Of a stretch of 51,039 nucleotides of DNA, positions 44,056 to 51,039 are shown piece by piece (the stretch's first letter is position 1; each line of letters begins with the position of its first letter). The notes beneath the pieces were generated by a model, which worked only from the letters and a program-made list of their open reading frames with translations, made no database searches and had not been told where the DNA came from. The position numbers and the translations under genes are program-made. The DNA lies in assembly GCF_016876135.2 (NCBI RefSeq), contig NZ_JACAOD020000007.1:97-51135 (forward strand), written 5' to 3'. Origin of the DNA: Candidatus Phytoplasma meliae. GTDB lineage: Bacteria; Bacillota_I; Bacilli_A; Acholeplasmatales; Acholeplasmataceae.

Positions 44056-45027
44056 ATGTCAAATAAATACATATATTTAATTATAGGACAACAAAAGTTT
44101 TTTCTTGAAAATAAAATGAAAGCATTGATAAACCATTATCAAAAACAATTAAAAGATGTTATTTGTTATCAAGCCCAAGACATTTTTCAAGGAGTTTTAG
44201 AACAAGAATTACAAGCCACTTCTTTCATTCAAAAAGATTCCCATAAAATCATTATTATAAAGCAAAGCGAAATTTTATTACAAGCCAAAAAAGAAGAAAT
44301 AGCTTTTTTAACATCTTATTTGAAAAAACCTCATCCAACCATTTCTTTATATTTCTTAGCAGAAAAAAAAAATTATAATGAATCAACTTACACAATATTT
44401 CAAAAACATTGTTTTTGCGAAACGTTACCCTTTTTAGAAAAAAAAGATTTTTATAATTACGTTAATAATATCTTTGAACAAGATGGTTTTCGAATTGAAG
44501 CTCAAGGCATTCAAATGTTATTACAACAAACTGATTATAATCTTTATTTTTTAGATCAAGAAATTAAGAAATTAAAATTATGTCAATTTGATCAAAAAAC
44601 CATAACTTGTCAATTAGTCAATCAATTAACTATTTTTCATAAAGAAGCCCATATTTTTAAATTAATTAATCTTTTTATCAATCGTCACACAATAGAAACT
44701 TATCAAATGTATCAAAAATTAAAAAAACAAAAAATTAATCCATTCCAAGTGATCTATCAAATGACCAATAAAATTAAAGATTTATTGTTAATTAAAGAAA
44801 TGGCGCCTAATGCACAGCATCCTGAAACAATATCGCAAATATTAAAATGCTCTACTAATAAAGCGTTTTTTTTATTAAAAGAAGCGCAAACCATTACAAA
44901 TATGACATATTTAAAAAAATGTTTATTAGCTTTAATCAAATTAGAAGAACAAGTTAAATCAGGATTAATTAACCTTAATACCGGTTTGGAATTATTTTTA
45001 TTAGCTCAAAATAACATTTTTGAATAA
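44056..45027 (+). CDS. holA: DNA polymerase III delta subunit
   Basis: 323 residues. Clamp-loader subunit that opens the beta clamp. Family pattern: N-terminal YLIIGQQKFFLENKM, middle LPFLEKKDFYNYV and IQMLLQQTDYNL, then C-terminal helical INPFQVIYQM and LLALIKLEEQVKSG. No Walker A, as expected for delta. Weak GTGAG site 10 nt before the ATG. Stands alone on the + strand, converging with tsaC. Confidence 0.9.
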   Translation: MSNKYIYLIIGQQKFFLENKMKALINHYQKQLKDVICYQAQDIFQGVLEQELQATSFIQKDSHKIIIIKQSEILLQAKKEEIAFLTSYLKKPHPTISLYFLAEKKNYNESTYTIFQKHCFCETLPFLEKKDFYNYVNNIFEQDGFRIEAQGIQMLLQQTDYNLYFLDQEIKKLKLCQFDQKTITCQLVNQLTIFHKEAHIFKLINLFINRHTIETYQMYQKLKKQKINPFQVIYQMTNKIKDLLLIKEMAPNAQHPETISQILKCSTNKAFFLLKEAQTITNMTYLKKCLLALIKLEEQVKSGLINLNTGLELFLLAQNNIFE

Positions 45028-45037
45028 AATATGGATA

Positions 45038-45625
45038 TCATGGTTGCTTTAATATGTGTTTGATGATGGATGAATCAAGAGGCCCTTCTCTTAAAATAGT
45101 ATTTTTAGCATCGGTTAATTGTACAATAGTGGAAGATATTTGCGCCATAGGATAATGATTGGGATAAACAAAAGCTACTTTTTGGCGATAAATTTGACAT
45201 ATTTGATGATAATCATTTAAAGGTGGTTGTTTACTTTCATTGACAGAAGTAGTTTTTAAAGGGCCGTATTTTTGTAAAAGTTCTAAAGCTAAAGGATGAT
45301 TAGGAATTCTTACTCCTAAACTCATTGCTTGAGTTTTTTGAAAATAAGCAGGAGTTGTTTTCATAATCAAAGTTAAAGGGCCCGGCCAAAAACGAGCAAC
45401 CAATTGTAAACTTACTGATGAAAATTCAACCAAAGATTGAGCTTGTTTTAAAGAAGCACATAATACTAAAATATCTTTATTAATAGGTCTTTTTTTAAGT
45501 TGATAAATTTGTTCAAGTCCAATTTGGTCATATAATAAAGTTCCCATCCCATAAACTGTATCCGTTGGAAAAATAATAATATTGGGTTTGTCATTGGCAT
45601 AGGGGAACTGAGGAATTTTATTCAT
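45038..45625 (-). CDS. tsaC: threonylcarbamoyl-AMP synthase (TsaC/Sua5/YwlC)
   Basis: 195 residues from 45625. Makes threonylcarbamoyl-AMP for t6A37 of ANN-decoding tRNAs. Motifs: IIFPTDTVYGMG, KKRPINKDI, FWPGPLTLIMK, SLGVRIPNHP and TTSVNESKQPP. Single-domain (TsaC) length. The ATG overlaps the prfA end by 8 nt, so the two are translationally coupled as in Firmicutes prfA-ywlC neighbourhoods. Confidence 0.95.
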   Translation of the reverse strand: MNKIPQFPYANDKPNIIIFPTDTVYGMGTLLYDQIGLEQIYQLKKRPINKDILVLCASLKQAQSLVEFSSVSLQLVARFWPGPLTLIMKTTPAYFQKTQAMSLGVRIPNHPLALELLQKYGPLKTTSVNESKQPPLNDYHQICQIYRQKVAFVYPNHYPMAQISSTIVQLTDAKNTILREGPLDSSIIKHILKQP

Positions 45626-46682
45626 TATTAGCCAACTTTTCTTTTTGCATTGCATCAATTAAAGGTTCAACAAGAAAATCTAATTTCCCTTCCATAATGA
45701 TATCTAGTTTTGACAAAGTTAATCCAATTCTATGATCTGTCACGCGATTTTGCGGATAATTATAAGTTCTAATTTTTTCACTTCTTTCGCCGGTTCCTAC
45801 TAAACTTTTACGATATTGATTTTGCGCTTCTTGTTGAGCGATTAACATTTGATTATAAATTCTTGCTTTCAGCAAAGTAAAGGCTTTTTCTTTATTTTCG
45901 TGTTGACTTTTTCCTTCTTGACAAGCAACACTAATTCCTGAAGGAATATGCGACAATCTAACTGCTGATTTAGTAGTGTTTACTGATTGTCCACCAGGAC
46001 CACTGGAATTAAAAGTATCTGTTCTAATGTCGTTCCAATCTACTTTAATTGCTAATTCTTCTGCTTCAGGAATGACTAAAACAATTGCAGTAGAAGTGTG
46101 AATTCGACCTTGTACTTCAGTTTCAGGAACCCGTTGCACCCGATGAACTCCTGATTCATACTTTAAAAAAGAATAAATATTTTGACCTGAAATCAATAAT
46201 TCTACCGAAGATAAGCCACCTTTAATACTAGGATTTAAATTAAGAATTTCAACTTTCCATTTTTTACTTTCAGCATATTTCATATAAGTTCTTAATAAAT
46301 CGGCTGCAAAAAGATTAGCTTCGTTCCCTCCTACAGCTCCTTTAATTTCTAAAATAACATTTTTTTTATCATGAGGATCTTGAGGCAACAATAAAATTCG
46401 TAATTGTGATAAAATATGTTCTTTTTGTTCCACAAGATCATTTTTTTCTTGTTGTGCCACCAATAACAATTCTTGATCTTGATTTTGATTTTCTTGAAAA
46501 AGAATATCTATTTGTTCTAATTGTTCTTCCAAAGCTAAATATTTTTGATAAAGTTCCACTGTTGGAGTTATTTTGCTTAAATTTTTTAAAATTTCAATTT
46601 TATCAGATATATTTTGTGATTGCAGCAAAAGTTTTTGCCAATCTTCATATTTTTGATACATTATTTTTAATCTTGAAAGCAT
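45618..46682 (-). CDS. prfA: peptide chain release factor 1
   Basis: 354 residues from 46682. Ends translation at UAA and UAG. Coiled N-terminal domain, then GVHRVQRVPETEVQGRIHTS, the catalytic GGQ in SSGPGGQSVNTT, and RTYNYPQNRVTDHRIG. Start chosen at MLSRLKIMYQKY with AGAGGT just upstream; the frame is open to 46727. TGA stops in this window imply that RF2 must exist elsewhere in the genome. Confidence 0.95.
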   Translation of the reverse strand: MLSRLKIMYQKYEDWQKLLLQSQNISDKIEILKNLSKITPTVELYQKYLALEEQLEQIDILFQENQNQDQELLLVAQQEKNDLVEQKEHILSQLRILLLPQDPHDKKNVILEIKGAVGGNEANLFAADLLRTYMKYAESKKWKVEILNLNPSIKGGLSSVELLISGQNIYSFLKYESGVHRVQRVPETEVQGRIHTSTAIVLVIPEAEELAIKVDWNDIRTDTFNSSGPGGQSVNTTKSAVRLSHIPSGISVACQEGKSQHENKEKAFTLLKARIYNQMLIAQQEAQNQYRKSLVGTGERSEKIRTYNYPQNRVTDHRIGLTLSKLDIIMEGKLDFLVEPLIDAMQKEKLANNE

Positions 46683-46758
46683 ATGTACCTCTTTTTGTTT
46701 TTCCAAAATTTCATTATTTAATTTCAATAAGAATGATAAGAGAAATTAAAAAAATAAA

Positions 46759-48102
46759 TTAATTTTCACTAATATAAGGTTCTATTTCAGAAAAAAACAT
46801 AAAATCAAAGTTAAGATTAAATTCGCGAACACCGATGGCGCCTTGACGATTTTTAGCCACAATAATTTGTGTTTTACCAGGACTTGTTTTTTTATCTTTT
46901 TGATAATAATCTTCTCGATATAAAAACATCACAATATCAGCATCTTGTTCAATCGATCCTGAATCTCTTAAATCAGCTAAAATAGGTCTTTTATCTTCTC
47001 TTTTTTCAACATCTCGCGATAATTGAGATAAGGCAATTACAGGAATTTTTAATTCACGCGCCATTTGTTTTAAACTTTGTGAAATTTCGGCTACTTCTTC
47101 TTGACGATTATTTTTTTTAGTTTTACGGATTAACTGTAAATAATCAATCATGACAACATCAAGTTTATTTTGACTTTTCAATTTACGACATTTAGCTTTA
47201 ATATCTAAAATATTAACTGTTGCTGAATCATCAAAATAAATATTTAATTTATTCATAGTATAAATAGCTATCTCTAAAAGTCGTTTTTCATTAGAATTGA
47301 CGCGGCTTAAATGAATTTTTTTATGTTCAATTTTAGCCACAGAACTAAGCATTCTCATAGCCAATTGTTCATTCGACATTTCTAAACTAAATATAGCAAT
47401 ATGTGGGCTTTGTTGATTATGTTTAGTGTTAGCAACATTAAGAGCCAAATTAAGCATAAAAGTACTTTTCCCCATCGAAGGTCGTGCTGCTATAATAATA
47501 AACTCTTCTGGTTTAAACCCTAAAGTAATATTATTCAAATTTTCAAAACCTGTTGAAAGCCCTACTAAATCTTTTTTTTGTTTAGTTTGAATGTTTTTAA
47601 TTTTAATTTCTTGTAATAAATTTTTTAACTCTAATAACTCATTAGTTTTTTTTCTTTGAGTTAAATTAAAGATTTTTTCTTCCGCTTCATCTAAATAAGT
47701 TTGGACATCAACATCTTCATATCCTTTATTAGCTAAATAAGAAGCTGTATCCATAATTTCTCTTTTAAGAGCAGTTTCTTTAATTAACTCCATATAAGTA
47801 TCTAAATATTGCGTTGAAGGGGTCATTTCTACTAATTCAATTAAATAATCAATGCCACCAATTTTTTGCAATAACTTTTCATTGTCTAAAGTGCCACTTA
47901 TGGACACATAATCAATCTTTTGTCCTTCTTGATATAATTTTTTCATTGCTTTAAAAATATCTTGATGTTTAACATCATAAAAAGCATTTTCATTAATCAT
48001 ATCAACAGCAAAAGCTATTTTTTCAGGATTTAAAAGCAACACTCCTAATAAAGCGCGTTCAGCCTCAGGACTAAAAGGGATATTTTTATAATATTGACTC
48101 AT
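46759..48102 (-). CDS. dnaB: replicative DNA helicase DnaB
   Basis: 447 residues. Hexameric fork helicase (dnaC in Bacillus naming). N-terminal collar domain (FSPEAERALLGVLL), linker helix, then the RecA-like motor: ARPSMGKSTF, FSLEMS, VVMIDYLQLI, LSQLSRDVEKR, LADLRDSGSIEQDAD and a C-terminal arginine-finger region (AKNRQGAIG). It follows directly (0-1 nt) the gdpP-rplI frame, the conserved gdpP-rplI-dnaB order. Loader DnaI is at 13175. Confidence 0.97.
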   Translation of the reverse strand: MSQYYKNIPFSPEAERALLGVLLLNPEKIAFAVDMINENAFYDVKHQDIFKAMKKLYQEGQKIDYVSISGTLDNEKLLQKIGGIDYLIELVEMTPSTQYLDTYMELIKETALKREIMDTASYLANKGYEDVDVQTYLDEAEEKIFNLTQRKKTNELLELKNLLQEIKIKNIQTKQKKDLVGLSTGFENLNNITLGFKPEEFIIIAARPSMGKSTFMLNLALNVANTKHNQQSPHIAIFSLEMSNEQLAMRMLSSVAKIEHKKIHLSRVNSNEKRLLEIAIYTMNKLNIYFDDSATVNILDIKAKCRKLKSQNKLDVVMIDYLQLIRKTKKNNRQEEVAEISQSLKQMARELKIPVIALSQLSRDVEKREDKRPILADLRDSGSIEQDADIVMFLYREDYYQKDKKTSPGKTQIIVAKNRQGAIGVREFNLNFDFMFFSEIEPYISEN

Positions 48103-48552
48103 TTATTTTTTTCTTTCAATAACGTTTAAAAAGAAAGTAGCTTTAATTTTGTCCGTTAAAACAACATCAACAGAATAAATACCAGTAGAAACAATCTCAT
48201 TTTCTAGGATAATTTTTTTACGATCAATATAAATATTGTAAATCTTATGAAATTGATCAGCTATTTGTTTTAAAGTGATTTTACCATAAATTTTGCCTTT
48301 AGGTCCTAATTGAATATATAGGGTGATTTTTTTATCATCAATTTCTTGTTTCAATTTATGCATTAAAATTTCATGTTGTTGCTGTTGTTGTTTTTCTAAA
48401 AGTTGATTTTGTTCAATTTGCAATAAGTTATTTTTGTCAGCTAAAAGAGCTTTTTGATGTTGAATTAAAAAATTACCATAACCATTATTAACTTTAATAA
48501 TATCATGTTTTTTGCCCTTATTAGGAATATCGGCTAATAAAATAATTTCCAT
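48103..48552 (-). CDS. rplI: 50S ribosomal protein L9, by internal initiation
   Basis: 149 residues. Reads MEIILLADIPNKGKKHDI, then VNNGYGNFLI, the typical L9 N-terminal domain, a long helix interrupted by a Gln run (KQQQQQ), and the C-domain (GPKGKIYGKIT, AFF-type end). The ATG at 48552 lies in frame inside the gdpP reading frame, but a strong AAAGAGGTGA sits 8 nt before it. So free L9 is probably made from its own start while the upstream frame also reads into it. Confidence 0.9.
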   Translation of the reverse strand: MEIILLADIPNKGKKHDIIKVNNGYGNFLIQHQKALLADKNNLLQIEQNQLLEKQQQQQHEILMHKLKQEIDDKKITLYIQLGPKGKIYGKITLKQIADQFHKIYNIYIDRKKIILENEIVSTGIYSVDVVLTDKIKATFFLNVIERKK

Positions 48553-50637
48553 ATTCTTTTCACCTCTTTCATCATATTCTAATTTTAAAAAATGTTTTAA
48601 ATTGTCAACTATTGTTTGAATATTATCCCCTTCAATTTGAGTAGCAGCGCTATTAAGATGTCCTCCGCCTTCCATTTGCTCCATAATGGTTTGCACATTA
48701 ACTTGGTTGTAAGAACGAGCACTAATAGCTATTTTATTTTTAGCTATTTTAGCTATCATAAAAGCCGCATCAATATCATTAATATTTAAAACATTTTCAG
48801 CTACTTGTGCTAAAAAGGAACGATTATCGTAAACTTTATTACTGCAAATAATAGCAAAACGATCCATAAAAATTTCCATTTTAGAAATCAATTCGTTAAT
48901 TTCTAAAACATTAGCAAAATTTTTACGTAACCAACTTTTAACTTCGATAGCATCAGCTCCCCAATCTTTTAATTTAGAAGCTACTTCAAAAGTTCTTGAA
49001 CTGGTACGATAGATGAAAGCATTAGTATCAATTAAAATCCCTGCATACATGATGCTTGCCTCAAAGGGAGTGATTTTTACTTCTTGTTCCAAGAAATCAA
49101 TAATTTCAACTAACAACTCTACCGTTGAAGAAGCAGAAGATTCCACATAAGAAAAAATAGATGGAATAATTTCTTCAGTAGCGCGATGGTGATCAATAAT
49201 CACAATATTACTAGTTAAAGCAATTAATTCTGGACTATTCACCATATCTTTTGTTTGGGTATCAACAATGACCATCAAATCTTGGAAATTAATCATTTTC
49301 AAAGCTTTTTGAGTGGTAATAATATTAATGGTAGGCGTTGTTTCTTGTTGAAGAAAACGCTGATAAACAGGAATCAAACTTTTATCTAATTTTTCTTCAT
49401 CAATCACAATATAATGATTAGCTTCAGGTTTAAGAGCTAAAGCTATTTTATAAAAAGTAATCATCGATCCTAAAGAATCAAGATCGCTGTAATTATGACC
49501 CATAATAAAACAATGAGGATGATTTTTAATAATATCCAATAGGTTTTGAGCGTTAACACGAGCACTAACTTTGGATTGTTTACTTAAAGAAGCAATTTTG
49601 GCTCCAAAATATTTAATTTTTTCATTCTCAATATTAACAACTACTTGATCACCGCCTCTTTTTTGTGCTAATTCAATCGCATTTTGACTATAAATCGATA
49701 ATTTATCATAAGATAAATTCCAACAAGCAACCCCCATGGAAAGAGTAACTTTTAATTGATATTTATGAGAAATAGTGCGCACAGTATCTAAAATACTAAA
49801 TTTGTTTGCCATCATTTTATCAAGATTTTGACGATTTAAAAGCAGCAAAAAACGATTATCAACTAATTGCTTTAAATAACCTTCATAAGGTTCAATAAAA
49901 TCAGAAAGGGCGCTTAAATATTCCCCTTGAATTTGGGTTTGATCTGAAAGATCATAACGAATCAAAGATTCTTCTAAGTTATCAAAAGCAATCATGGATA
50001 AAGCTAAGGTTTTTTCTAAAAATAATTGTTTAATTTCTTCTTTTTCGGTGGCATCAAACAAATAAAAAACACTTAATTCTTTTTTATAAAAACACTCAAA
50101 TTTTTGTTTTTCCAAAGTAACAATAGTTTTAGCATCATCGTTACTAACTAAAAGCGCCATTGCTTCATTAATTTGCTTTAAGGGAGTATTAATTTCAGGA
50201 TATTTTAAAAGCGAGTTCGCATAAGGATTAAGCCAATGAATTTCTTGACTATGAGCATCAATTAATACAATGCCAATTGGCCATTCATTTAAAACCTCTT
50301 CACCAATTTGACTCACATGAAAAGATAATTTAGACCATAAAAATAATTTAGATTTTAAACGTTTGATTTGGTGATTTTTTTTAATATGCAATAAAAAACT
50401 AATAATAAAAGAGGCTAAAGTAATTTTTCCAAAAAACTTAAAAATAAACAAGATAATTTTTTTATCAAGTTCCTTAGGTTCCAAATGTGGTGTTGGCATT
50501 GGGGCGTCATTTAGTTTTTTAATAGTATCAAAAATGTCTATGATATTTTTATAATCATAAACAAAACCTATGATAAATAAAACAATAATTAAACAAATTA
50601 TAATTAATTTAATATTATGTTTGTTTTTAGGAAACAT
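48103..50637 (-). CDS. gdpP: GdpP c-di-AMP phosphodiesterase fused in frame to ribosomal protein L9
   Basis: 844 residues from 50637. Two membrane helices (about 9-30 and 60-80), a PAS-like domain (about 100-160), a degenerate GGDEF domain (170-300), and a DHH/DHHA1 phosphodiesterase (about 365-690): GHNYSDLDSLG, VIVDTQTKD, IDHHRA, DTNAF and GGGHLNSAA. All Asp/His metal ligands of the DHH domain seem present. The frame then runs with no stop into L9 (KLEYDERGEKN, then Met of L9). Start chosen at 50637 (AAGGCGAG upstream); 50655 is an alternative. Degrades c-di-AMP at the membrane. Its leader carries the duplicated structured element. Confidence 0.9.
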   Translation of the reverse strand: MFPKNKHNIKLIIICLIIVLFIIGFVYDYKNIIDIFDTIKKLNDAPMPTPHLEPKELDKKIILFIFKFFGKITLASFIISFLLHIKKNHQIKRLKSKLFLWSKLSFHVSQIGEEVLNEWPIGIVLIDAHSQEIHWLNPYANSLLKYPEINTPLKQINEAMALLVSNDDAKTIVTLEKQKFECFYKKELSVFYLFDATEKEEIKQLFLEKTLALSMIAFDNLEESLIRYDLSDQTQIQGEYLSALSDFIEPYEGYLKQLVDNRFLLLLNRQNLDKMMANKFSILDTVRTISHKYQLKVTLSMGVACWNLSYDKLSIYSQNAIELAQKRGGDQVVVNIENEKIKYFGAKIASLSKQSKVSARVNAQNLLDIIKNHPHCFIMGHNYSDLDSLGSMITFYKIALALKPEANHYIVIDEEKLDKSLIPVYQRFLQQETTPTINIITTQKALKMINFQDLMVIVDTQTKDMVNSPELIALTSNIVIIDHHRATEEIIPSIFSYVESSASSTVELLVEIIDFLEQEVKITPFEASIMYAGILIDTNAFIYRTSSRTFEVASKLKDWGADAIEVKSWLRKNFANVLEINELISKMEIFMDRFAIICSNKVYDNRSFLAQVAENVLNINDIDAAFMIAKIAKNKIAISARSYNQVNVQTIMEQMEGGGHLNSAATQIEGDNIQTIVDNLKHFLKLEYDERGEKNMEIILLADIPNKGKKHDIIKVNNGYGNFLIQHQKALLADKNNLLQIEQNQLLEKQQQQQHEILMHKLKQEIDDKKITLYIQLGPKGKIYGKITLKQIADQFHKIYNIYIDRKKIILENEIVSTGIYSVDVVLTDKIKATFFLNVIERKK

Positions 50638-50699
50638 AAAGAATCTCGCCTTCATTCATTTATTTGAAAACAATTAATAATTACAAAAAATAATTGGTT

Positions 50700-50816
50700 A
50701 TGAAAATGAAAAGAACGATTTTGCATACAATTCATTTTCGACTTATAAGCTCAACTCTTGCTGTGTTTTATTTATCAAAAATTAATTGCTAATCACGAAA
50801 TTATTTTTTCATGACG
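50700..50816 (-). ncRNA. candidate structured leader RNA, copy 2
   Basis: Reverse-oriented counterpart of 5163-5281. P1 arms TCATGAAA (50807-50814 complement) and TTTCGTGA (50793-50800 complement), loop AAATAA. P2 arms at 50774-50788 and 50728-50742 pair at 14 of 15 positions, with one A-G mismatch. It ends ~60 nt before the gdpP start. The shared tail (AAAATCGTTCTTTTCATT) includes an AAAA/TTTT hairpin. Confidence 0.5.
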
Positions 50817-50829
50817 ACTCATTATTAAT

Positions 50830-50835
50830 ATTTTA
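50830..50835 (-). promoter_or_regulatory. -10 box of the gdpP operon
   Basis: TAAAAT on the minus strand, 15 nt before hairpin P1, the same distance as at the ftsY promoter. The -35 region is poor (TTGTTA at a 19-nt spacing). Confidence 0.4.
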
Positions 50836-50930
50836 ACACACTAAAAACAAAAAGTAACAATAAAATTAATTTTTTTAAGAAAAAATAAGAAAAAAATATT
50901 TATTAATTTATATTTATTTAATATTAAAAA

Positions 50931-50953
50931 AGTCTAGGCATCTCGCCTAGACT
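50931..50953. repeat. hairpin at element end
   Basis: Perfect 9-bp inverted repeat agtctaggc / gcctagact with a 5-base loop; its right arm is the outer tip of terminal repeat C. Confidence 0.75.
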
Positions 50954-50982
50954 AAAACATTGGAGTCTAACTAAATATCTAA
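50944..50982 (-). repeat. mobile-element terminal repeat, copy C
   Basis: Reverse complement resembles copies A and B (ttagatatttagtt, caatgttttagtctaggc). In this orientation it is the left end of an element lying beyond the window. Followed by the same kind of hairpin as copy B. Confidence 0.75.
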
Positions 50983-51010
50983 AAAAACCATCGAAAATGA
51001 TGGTTTTTTT
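50981..51010 (+). terminator. hairpin beside terminal repeat C
   Basis: Stem aaaaaccatc / gatggttttt with loop gaaaat, then a T-run. Equivalent to 33127-33154. Confidence 0.7.
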
Positions 51011-51039
51011 CTTTACCAAAATTTCAAAAAAAAAAAAAA

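Larger units (their letters stand above)
50656..51039. other. right-end intergenic region
   Basis: Holds the gdpP leader element and promoter, AT-rich DNA (50836-50925), the hairpin and terminal repeat C, and a poly-A end (A13). The sequence stops inside or beside a mobile-element end, which is a common assembly break point. Confidence 0.6.

Noticed and set aside
97..51039. UGA read as Trp, as in mycoplasmas
   Set aside because: Genes end at TGA at family-expected lengths (rpmB, the ABC exporter) and conserved Trp positions are TGG, so the standard bacterial code applies.

Overview
The window looks like a phytoplasma chromosome segment ('Candidatus Phytoplasma', Mollicutes, Acholeplasmatales; closest in flavour to the asteris-type genomes). 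Reasons: very high A+T, small housekeeping genes in Bacillus-like order, TGA used as a stop (e.g. rpmB) with Trp as TGG, an IS3-type tra5-like transposase, DUF2963-like and sigma-factor remnants typical of potential mobile units (PMUs), and transport genes in place of biosynthesis. No species is claimed.

Layout. 1-4685 is accessory DNA: a frameshifted membrane protein with DUF2963-like repeats, two copies of a 47-codon membrane peptide, a 547-residue anchored protein made of ~40 ten-residue repeats, a terminal-repeat sequence and a full-length transposase that has lost two catalytic residues. 5429-13987 is a housekeeping block: ftsY, ffh, a polA without polymerase active-site motifs, mutM, a DnaB/DnaD-type initiation protein and dnaI. 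14056-15547 is an RNA cluster: tmRNA, tRNA-Thr, tRNA-Gly and tRNA-Leu, with cspA inside it. 15605-23182 carries fakA, rpmB, rpmE, tdk, tadA, cca, yhaM and rnhC. 23302-26807 is a heterodimeric ABC exporter, followed by mscL, nrdF and a fused nrdI-nrdE. 31773-33196 is a small decayed mobile unit bounded by imperfect inverted repeats and containing a broken sigma-factor gene. Then come hsp20 under a CIRCE operator, a 987-residue membrane-anchored protein with three trypsin-like folds (only the middle one has the H-D-S triad), an ECF transporter operon, valS, engB, holA, tsaC, prfA, dnaB and a gdpP-rplI reading frame. The last ~110 bases hold another copy of the terminal repeat and a poly-A end.

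How the genes work together. FtsY and Ffh deliver membrane proteins, including the ECF and ABC transporters and the large protease. DnaB helicase, DnaI, the DnaB/DnaD-type protein, HolA and the PolA exonuclease are replication parts. NrdIE/NrdF and Tdk supply deoxynucleotides. GdpP controls c-di-AMP, MscL relieves osmotic stress, and CspA, Hsp20 and tmRNA handle stress and stalled ribosomes.

Most interesting candidates: (i) a ~110-nt element present twice, upstream of ftsY and of gdpP-rplI. Its first hairpin shows compensatory base changes and lies exactly 15 nt after the predicted -10 box at both sites, which suggests an undescribed cis-acting leader RNA. (ii) The degenerate-active-degenerate triple trypsin-fold membrane protease beside the CIRCE/hsp20 promoter. 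(iii) The gdpP-rplI in-frame fusion with a strong internal ribosome binding site. (iv) The NrdI-NrdE fusion with an eroded flavin-binding loop.
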